Shown piece after piece: positions 57,333 through 64,000 of a stretch of 64,000 nucleotides of DNA. Source of the stretch: Chelydra serpentina (lineage: Eukaryota > Chordata > Testudines > Chelydridae). The stretch lies in NCBI GenBank assembly GCA_037349315.1, contig JBAIAC010000057.1, forward strand, positions 14,663,501 to 14,727,500. Direction: 5' to 3'. A program made the position numbers and the translations under genes. Under the pieces are notes generated by a model. It had not been told where the DNA came from. It searched no databases and saw only the letters and a list, made by a program, of their open reading frames with translations. How positions within the stretch are numbered: the stretch's first letter is position 1; each line of letters begins with the position of its first letter.

Positions 57333-59224
57333 ACTCAAGCCTGTAAAACTGGAGCTATTTGTAGGCCCAGCTGAGAAGTCAAACCGTGGTGTTCTCACAG
57401 AACATCAGATTCAGAATAACGTGGTCCCATCAGCAGTGTGTTCCCTGCTGGTGAGCTTAAGCAGCACTCCTAGCATTACAGCACCCGCTTTGCTTTCGCT
57501 CAATCAAGCAGTTCTGCCTGTACAATGCTGAGTTCCTTCCAGTGGCCACGGACATCCTGGGTCAGGTTACTTATCCTGGACGACGTCATCGCTGCTGGTT
57601 GCTGATTGTTTGGCACGGCCCAGCAGTAAGGTGAACACAGGGCAAAGCTAGTGCTGCAGCTTGATTCTAGCACTGGTGTAAATCAAGAGCGAATGGTTTG
57701 ACACTGGTTTAAGAGAGCGACTCTGGTTAGGCCCTTTGTTTCCTTTTAAGTTCTGTTTGTTTCAGGGGGTTATTTTTTCTATTACTTCCCATGCCCTTTT
57801 GGAATTTGACAGGTGTTGTGGCCTTTGTGGTTGGAATGTCCACACATCACAGTCGATTATCACATACAGTTGTTAGTATGCTCCCACCGAGGCATGTGAG
57901 ACAATTTGGTTACATACAGAGTGTGGAGATTTGGGGGACTTTCTATAGCCAGAATCCTAGGACTCCTTGCTGCTGCTCTGAGAATTCCTCCTTGTGAGGC
58001 AGCACCCCCTGCCACTGCCTCCAAGCATGGGCTCGAAATCAGGACTTCTGGACATTTTAACAGGCCATTCAGTTGGGACAATGTTTGATAGTGACTTTGA
58101 TGACATAAATGATGGTTGTGATTTGAAATGTATTGATAAGGTCAGCATTAGAGAGACACAGGCTTTAGCCCTCACTGCTGGATTTTTGAACACTATATAA
58201 TTCTACAATACAATTACAATTCTGCCATTTTAATTCTATTTCAAAGGATGCCAGAATTCTTTGCAAACTCTATCCAGACAATACCACTGAAAAGCAAATG
58301 ACTGGAGTTGAAGGATGATTATATAAAGCATTGAGGAAATTTGGGCCAAGGATCAAACCCCACTGTATACTTCAGAATGGACTGTGAGATCTGTATGATC
58401 ATATATTTATAATCCAAAGAACTTTCTCCAGTTGATTATCATTTAACAATTCTAAGGTAGGTTAGATTTTGAACTGTGACTACTTAGTTTCAGTTACTAA
58501 TATTCTGCAGAATTTTTCAGATCCCTAGAGCAAAATGCCACAGTTTTCTGCAGGTTCTATTGTAAATTAATCCCCTGAAGGCAGAACAATCCAACAGATC
58601 ATGGCAAAATGCACATTTCATAAAAAAAGTTAAGTTTCCAACCATATTATGATGGTATTGGAGCTGTTCTGTAATAATTTATGGATTCTGTATGTTGACC
58701 TAGTTATTGGGACATTTATTGTGTTAATATCTTGGTTTCGTTTAATAGGGGAGTTGTAAGAAAAACAAGCAGGAAGGGTAGGAAAATGGCTCAACATAAC
58801 CACCTCCCCTCTCCTCCACAGGAAACACTCGTGGGTTGTTTAGAGACAACAGCCGAACTAATATCTTTAAAGATTCTAACTCCCAATTCCATCCAACTTA
58901 CAGGACTGGTTTTGACGACCAGGAACCAGAAGATCAAAAGGACTATAGGTTTCAGAGTAGTTTAAAAAGACTGTTCCTCACGAGGGGAATAGTTGTTTAG
59001 GTAGTTATTTGGGGGAGCCAGACTAAGATGCAGGGACTTGCTACACTCTCTGAGGAAGCTAGGACTGTCTCGGAATACATCACGGGATGGAAGGGCTTTA
59101 GGCAAAACAGACCTGGATGTAGGCTGTTGTTTTAAAATCCTTTATCTCTAAGTGCTTTGTTCCGATGGTTAAAATAGACAGTGCTTTGGTTGTAAGGATA
59201 CTGGCTGGTTACTGTATACATCTG
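57333..59224. other. Unassigned stretch
   Basis: No repeat or exon recognised. Short opposed frames at 57.8-58.2 kb are mutual shadows. Confidence 0.35.
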
Positions 59225-61150
59225 TCATAGAATCATAGAGGATAAGGGTTGGAAGAGACCTCAGGAGGTCATCTAGTTCCAACCCCCTGCTCAAAACAGG
59301 ACCAACACCAACTAAATCATCCCAGCCAGGGCTTTGTCAAGCTGGGCCTAGATTCCATCACGTCCGTAGGTAACCCATTCCCGTGCTTCACCACCCTCCT
59401 AGTGAAACAGTGTTTCCTAATATCCAACCTAGACCTCCCTCACTGCAACTTGAGACCATTGCTCCTTGTTCTGTCATCTGCCACCACTGAGAACAGCCCA
59501 GCTCCATCCTCTTTGGAACCCCCTTCAGGTAGTTGAAGGCTGCTATCAAATCCCCCCTCACTCTTCTCTGCAGACTAAATAACCCCATTTCCCGCAGCCT
59601 CTCCTCGTAAATCATGTGCCCCAGCCTGCTAATCATTTTCCTTGCCCTCCGCTGGACTCTCTCCAATTTGTCCACATCCCTTCTGTAGCGGGGGGATCAA
59701 AACTGGACACAATACTCCAGGTGTGGCCTCACTAGTGCCGAATAGAGGGGAATAATCACTTCCCTCGATCTGCTGGCAACGCTCCTACTAATACAACCCA
59801 ATATGCCGTTGGCCTTCTTGGCAACAAGGGCACACTGCTGACTCATATCCAGCTTCTTATCCACTGTAATCCCCAGGTCCTTTTTTGCAGAACTGCTGCC
59901 TAGCCACTCGGTCCCCAGCCTGTAGCGGTGCATGGGATTCTTCCTTCCTAAGTGCAGGACTCTGCACTTGTCCTTGTTGAACCTCATCAGATTTCTTTTG
60001 GGCCAATCCTCCAATTTGTCTAGGTCACTCTGGACCCTATCCCTACCCTCCAGCATATCTACCTCTCCCCCCAGCTTAGTGTCATCTGCGAACTTGCTGA
60101 GGGTGCAATTCATCCCATCATTCAGATCATTAATAAAGATGTTGAACAAAACCGGCCCAAGTACTGACCCCTGGGGCACTCAGCTTGATACCGGCTGCCG
60201 ATTAGACATCGAGCCATTGTTCACTACCCGTTGAACCCGACAATCTAGCCAGCTTTCTATCCACCTTATAGTCCATTCATCCAATCCATACTTCTTTAAC
60301 TTGCTGGCAAGAATACTGTGGGAGACTGTATCCAAAGCTTTGCTAAAGTCAAGATATATCACATCCACCGCTTTCCCCATATCCACAAAGCCAGTTATCT
60401 CATCATAGACGGCAATCAGGTTGGTCAGGCATGATTTACCCTTGGTGAATCCATGTTGACTGTTCCTGATCACCTTCCTCTCCTCTAAGTGCTTCAAAAT
60501 GGATTCCTTGAGGACCTGCTCCATGATTTTGCCAGGAAATGAAGTGAGGCTGACCGGTCTGTAGTACCCCGGGTTCTCTTTCTTCCCTTTTTAAAATATG
60601 GGCACTATATTTGCCTTTTTCCAATCATCCGGGACCTCCCCCAATTGCCACAAATTTTCGAAGATAATGGCCAATGACCCTCCAATCATATCAGCCAACT
60701 TCCTCAGCACCCTTGGATGCATTAGATCTGGACCCATGGACTTGTGCATGCCCAGCTTTTCTAAATAGTCCTTAACTTGTTCTTTCACCACTGAGGGCTG
60801 CTCACCTCCTCCCCATACTGTGTTGCCCAGTACAGCAGTCTGGGAGCTGCCCTTGTCTGTTAAGACCGAGGCAAAAAAAGCATTGAGTACTTCAGCTTTT
60901 TCCACATCATCTGTCACTATGTTGCCTCCCCCGTTCAGTAAGGGTCCCACACTTCCCCAGGCCTCCTTCTTATTGCTAACATACCTGTAGAAACACTTCT
61001 TGTTACCCTTCACATCCCTTGCTAGCTGCAACTCCAATTGTGCCTTGGCCTTCCTGATTACACCCCTGCATGCTCTAGCAATATTTTTATATTCCTCCCA
61101 TGTCATCTGATCACAGATTCCTGAAGGAAAGAACCTCAGGTGCTGAACCA
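59225..61150 (-). mobile_element. Best-preserved CR1 LINE, 5'-truncated, 1.9 kb
   Basis: The 3' end is at 59225 (ATAGAATCATAGAGGATAAG on the plus strand) and the copy extends to about 61110-61150, where it is truncated inside ORF2 after the endonuclease domain. It holds the linker, the complete reverse transcriptase region and the 3' UTR. It shares the 3' part closely with the 24.4-kb copy. Confidence 0.95.
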
Positions 61151-61160
61151 TGTCAGGCAA
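59388..61160 (-). pseudogene. CR1 ORF2 reverse transcriptase, nearly complete but broken
   Basis: Reading from the 5' side, the first segment (60591-61160) has [40 protein letters not shown] and [10 protein letters not shown]. After a frameshift, 60180-60524 has the primer/template block with QHGFTKGKSCLTNLIAVYDE and the first catalytic block VIYLDFSKALDTVSHSILAS. A single in-frame stop (TGA at 60180-60182, where relatives have a glycine codon) precedes the next segment in the same frame (59697-60179). That segment holds [20 protein letters not shown] and [15 protein letters not shown], with both catalytic aspartates intact. A further shift leads to the C-terminal [16 protein letters not shown] (59388-59675). 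Enzyme role: reverse transcription of LINE RNA at nicked target DNA. The endonuclease part is missing. Confidence 0.93.
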
Positions 61161-61734
61161 GCTGGGTAAGCATGGTTGCTACCTGGAGCCCGGTCTAAGA
61201 ATGGGACAATCACACAAATGCACCCCAGGATTCACAAGACCCGACACCTGAAGGGGTGCACTCACAGAGACCAGTTGGGGGAATAGAGGTTCAGCTAGCT
61301 CTGTGACTGTGACCCACATGACTGCTGGCAAAAAGCATCTGAATCAGCAGGCATCTCAACTTGGATTTTGTACCCATCAATGGTTCTTGTCATAGTAAAA
61401 TGCAGCTAGTTCTGGATGCTAGTACTTTTTACCACAGTATGGTACTTGTGTCCACTGGTTATTCCACTACAAAAAAACATGCTTTGCTATAATTTCTACT
61501 CTCAACACGTTGTCTGACAAATGTCAGTTCAGAAGAAAAATCATTTTAATTATTTTCAAAACAAAAGGTTTCAGCTTTAACATTGAGCAGATGCTATGTC
61601 TAAAATTAGCATAATGATTCCTCATGCCTGTTACTTAGCAGGACTAAAGCGTCTTTAATGTAAATGCTGGAATAGTAATGATACTTTGCAGGGACTATTC
61701 TTTTTTCCATCGTAGAGTCTCCTGAATGCTTTCA
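61161..61734. other. Unassigned stretch
   Basis: No recognisable feature. Confidence 0.35.
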
Positions 61735-62150
61735 AAGTAGTAATTAAGTATCACAACACCTCTGGGAGATCGGTAACATTATCACCCCCATTTTACAGAT
61801 GAAGAAACTGAGGTACTGAGAGGTTTCAGTGTAGTAGCCGTGTTAGTCTGTGTCAGCAAAACGAAAATAAGAAAGAAAAACTTGTAGCACCTTAGAGACT
61901 AACAAATTTATTTCAGCATAAGCTTTCGTGGGTTAGTACCCACTTCATCGGATGCATGGAATGAAACATACAGTAGACAGATATTTATACAGTCAGAGAA
62001 ACATGATAAGGTGGAAGTGCATAGACCAACCTTAAGAGGCTAATTAATTGAGAGGAACCATAACAGCAGGGGAAGAGGTACTGAGAGAATACATGAAGTC
62101 ATACAGCCAGCCAATATTAGAACCGAGAATAAAACCCAGGAGTTTTAGGG
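61735..62150 (-). mobile_element. MIR-like SINE split by a Penelope-like insertion
   Basis: The reversed MIR core appears as CACCCCCATTTTACAGATGA and GAAACTGAGGTACTGAGAG before the insertion. It resumes after it as GAGGTACTGAGAGAATACAT, TCATACAGCCAGCCAATATT and AAAACCCAGGAG. The break falls inside the conserved core. Confidence 0.75.
61810..62087 (-). mobile_element. Penelope-like insertion with 13-bp target duplication
   Basis: The body is 61823-62074 (252 bp), flanked by exact GAGGTACTGAGAG at 61810-61822 and 62075-62087. On the minus strand it contains CCGATGAAGTGGGTACTAAC, then CCCACGAAAGCTTATGCTGA, the same core region as the 56.3-kb copy. U4 of the hammerhead core is C here and the cleavage base is G, so this copy would not self-cleave. 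Stem II is perfect (GTGGGT with ACCCAC). Confidence 0.75.
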
Positions 62151-62172
62151 TAACATTTTCAAAAGCAACTCA

Positions 62173-62466
62173 GGGCTGGTCTACACTACGGGGAGGGGGT
62201 CGATGTAAGGTACGCGACTTCAGCTACGTGAATAATGTAGCTGAAGTCGACGTACCTCGCTCGACTTACCTCTCTGTGTGGACCCTGCAAAGTCGAAGGC
62301 TGCCGCTCCCCCGTTGACTTCGCTTCCTCCTCGCGTTGGGGTGGATTACCGGAGTCAACAGGAGCGCGTTCTGGGATCGATTTATTGCTCTAGATTAGAC
62401 GCGATAAATCGATCCCCAAAAGATCGATTGCTACCCGCCGAATCGGGCGGGTAGTGTAGACAAACC
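62173..62466 (+). mobile_element. Hairpin-rich MITE, copy 4
   Basis: It opens GGGCTGGTCTACACTACGGG and closes GGGCGGGTAGTGTAGACAAA. The ACTTCAGCTACGT / ACGTAGCTGAAGT-type hairpin (second arm with one change, ATGTAGCTG) and the CGATTTATTG / CGATAAATCG pair are present. The flanks TCA and AGT/TGA do not form an intact TAA duplication, so one end has mutated. Confidence 0.82.
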
Positions 62467-62479
62467 AGTGACTTCAATC

Positions 62480-62660
62480 AGTGGAAGTTTGGTGTCTAAA
62501 TATCTTTGAAAATCTGGCCTTTAGTCCCCTAGAGCCAGATCTATAAATGTATTTAGGCACCTAAAGATGTAAATAGTGGGATTTTCAAAAGCATCTCCCA
62601 TTGATTTTATTGATTGTTTTGTAAAATCCCACTAGGCACCTCTCTGTATCTCTAGGCTCC
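62480..62660. repeat. Diverged palindromic repeat with TTAGGCACCTAA motif
   Basis: AGTTTGGTGTCTAAATATCT, ATTTAGGCACCTAAAGATGT and CCCACTAGGCACCTCTCTGT repeat a TAGGCACCTAA-like motif. It is related to the inverted repeat at 16.0 kb. Ends not resolved. Confidence 0.45.
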
Positions 62661-62864
62661 TAAATTCCATTAACACTCTGGGCCCCAAGTTGCTTACATG
62701 TTTTTGAAAATGTTGCTCCTGATTCTTCGTCCCCTCCTTCAACCATTGACATCCCAAACTTTCCAAAGCTAGAAATACAACCCAGAAGCGCTGCTTTCCA
62801 GTCCCCCGTTCTAGCGCTGAAACTATAATGTTTTAACCCCATGAGAGGATCATATAGCACTTTA

Positions 62865-63034
62865 CACGGTCGTCCTAAATACTCATGAGGCAGGTAGATA
62901 TTAATAGACCCATCTTGCAGATGGGAAGACTGGACTACAGAGGGGTAAAGTGATATGCGCAAAGCTGTACATTGAATCATTGGAAGAGCCAGGAAGAAAA
63001 CCCAGGAGTCCTGGTTTACAGTTTCCGGCTCTAA
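62865..63034 (-). mobile_element. MIR-like SINE, reversed
   Basis: CATCTTGCAGATGGGAAGAC, then CAGAGGGGTAAAGTGATATG and AAACCCAGGAGTCCTGGTTT follow the reversed MIR core. A 134-codon minus-strand frame across it has no protein meaning. Confidence 0.65.
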
Positions 63035-63331
63035 TTCTAGAACAGGGTTCCCAAATCTTTTCATAGCTTAAGCCAAACCTTAGTGGAGGGGTTTTGTAAT
63101 GGACCCCTCCTGTCCCATTTACAATTATATAGCATACCTGAGCAACTACAGCAATTGCTTATGTGGAAAAATAACATCAGGAAAATATTTAATGTAATTT
63201 TAACTCCTGTTAATGTAATTTAGCAGCTGGAAACAAGGAGGACAGTTAGAGAAGCATGTGGACAACCAGAACTGTGCAGACCACCAGAGTAGGCTTTGTG
63301 GACCTCTGTTTTGGAAACCTCTGTGCTAGAT
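63035..63331. mobile_element. hAT-type MITE
   Basis: The element is 63043-63323 (281 bp). The left end CAGGGTTCCCAAATCTTTTC and the inverse of the right end TTTTGGAAACCTCTG are terminal inverted repeats. The flanks TTCTAGAA (63035-63042) and TGCTAGAT (63324-63331) match at 6 of 8. No transposase is encoded. Confidence 0.8.
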
Positions 63332-63397
63332 TAAACTTCAGAGAACTAGGGAAAACAATGAAAGGGTCAGAACAAGAGAGGTACAGGGCAATTTCCT

Positions 63398-63754
63398 TCA
63401 TTCTGTAAACAGCTTCAAAGAGGACTCCAAGAACTTGCGCACATCCTGGGCCAGGATAAGGTCAGCAGGAATGAGAGGGGGTATGAGGAGATATTCCCTG
63501 GCAACTTTGTCAAAATGCTTAGGGAAGGGAAAAGTTTTGCCTTCAGATGTGAAGTAAAGTGTGGTTATTTTAACGATAATGGAATTGTGGACAGTCTGCC
63601 TGTTGGGAGGGCAGTCTCTCACTGCCAGTATGTTAACAAGGGCTCCCATAAAACTGTTCACCTTTAGCCTTTGAATCCTTGAGGTTTGCAGACAGGAGGA
63701 GGAGATTCCCTGGGGAATTTTCCTTTTATTTTCCCGTTTAAACGAAAACACTTT
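63398..63754 (-). CDS. Candidate coding terminal exon, unknown protein
   Basis: On the minus strand a good splice acceptor (TGCCTCTTTCCCTGGTTAG, a pyrimidine tract followed by AG) is directly followed by a frame of about 118 codons that runs uninterrupted to a TGA near 63398. The peptide contains SFMGALVNILAVRDCPPNRQ, EGKTFPFPKHFDKVAREYLL and PADLILAQDVRKFLESSLKL, mixed hydrophobic and charged, without low complexity or repeats. No domain is recognised. It does not resemble the transposon proteins in this window. It could be the last exon of a host gene lying to the right, or a lucky open frame. Confidence 0.35.
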   Translation of the reverse strand, partial: KVFSFKRENKRKIPQGISSSCLQTSRIQRLKVNSFMGALVNILAVRDCPPNRQTVHNSIIVKITTLYFTSEGKTFPFPKHFDKVAREYLLIPPLIPADLILAQDVRKFLESSLKLFTE

Positions 63755-64000
63755 CTCCTAACCAGGGAAAGAGGCAAATCTGCTGGGCAAACACATTTGT
63801 ATTAATTGCACTTGGATGAGAATGTTTATACTATTCAGCTGAAAAATATACTCACTTTATGGGCAGTGTGGCACAGAGTTCAATTGACTGCAGCTTGGAG
63901 TGATGTGTGTGTTGTGTGAGAGAGGGTCTATGAATGGGATCTTCTCCTGGGAAATGTCATGAAAAGAGCTGATGCTTGGTGTAATCGATGCATTCCAAAG

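Noticed and set aside
62660..63064. 134-codon minus-strand frame
   Set aside because: It is largely covered by a reversed MIR and the edge of a hAT MITE, and has no domain.
1..64000. CRISPR arrays, operons, bacterial promoters
   Set aside because: The sequence is vertebrate by its repeats; the only regular arrays are microsatellites and minisatellites.

Overview
The window looks like intergenic or intronic DNA from a turtle, most likely a cryptodire. It contains no complete host protein-coding gene that I can support. The taxonomic call rests on the repeats: many CR1 LINE fragments with the ATTCTATG 3' tail, tRNA-headed SINEs that share that CR1 tail (the tortoise Pol III SINE type), Penelope-like fragments, hAT-type MITEs with 8-bp target duplications, a hairpin-rich MITE with TAA ends, a DIRS-like gag remnant and a solo LTR. 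Base composition is mixed and moderately AT-rich, with GC-rich islands made mostly of inserted elements.

Layout. 1-6 kb: a Penelope-like insertion (1009-1232) with a 14-bp duplication, a CR1 tail, a decayed CR1 with reverse transcriptase fragments (2381-4105) and a GC-rich MITE-like repeat (4936-5274). 6-10.3 kb: a complete SINE, a MIR-like SINE and an old L1-type LINE on the minus strand (about 8240-10250), itself split by a small hAT MITE (9149-9311). 14-20 kb: a hAT MITE abutting a CR1 3' end, a SINE and a second hAT MITE. 21.3 kb: two RFX X-box-like motifs about five helical turns apart around a TATA-like stretch. 24-27 kb: a 1.1-kb CR1, a hairpin MITE and a MIR-like SINE. 27.7-31.4 kb: a short signal-peptide-like ORF and a non-coding exon candidate with strong splice sites (29600-29681). 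34-37 kb: a hAT-like element flanked by GTTTATAC and a possible LTR. 38.1-42.1 kb: a DIRS-like element interrupted by a hairpin MITE and by a SINE, followed by an old CR1. 43-45.2 kb: a hAT element with an internal minisatellite, then another hAT element carrying a solo LTR with a perfect 5-bp duplication. 47.4-49.3 kb: a small TA-flanked MITE, a degenerate tandem repeat of about 54 bp and two CR1 tails meeting end to end. 50-57.4 kb: a SINE, a hairpin MITE, a Penelope-like copy with a hammerhead-like core and a small MITE. 59.2-61.15 kb: the best preserved CR1, with recognisable reverse transcriptase blocks. 61.7-63.8 kb: a MIR split by a Penelope-like insertion, a hairpin MITE, a hAT MITE and a 118-codon open minus-strand segment behind a good splice acceptor.

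How the parts relate. The SINEs have tails like CR1 and were probably mobilised by CR1 machinery. The non-autonomous hAT and hairpin MITEs have no transposase here. The nesting (MITE in L1, MITE and SINE in DIRS, LTR in hAT, Penelope in MIR) gives a relative insertion order. The strongest leads beyond ordinary repeats are the hammerhead-like core at 56285-56322, the shared TAGAA in the hAT target sites, the X-box pair and the two exon candidates.
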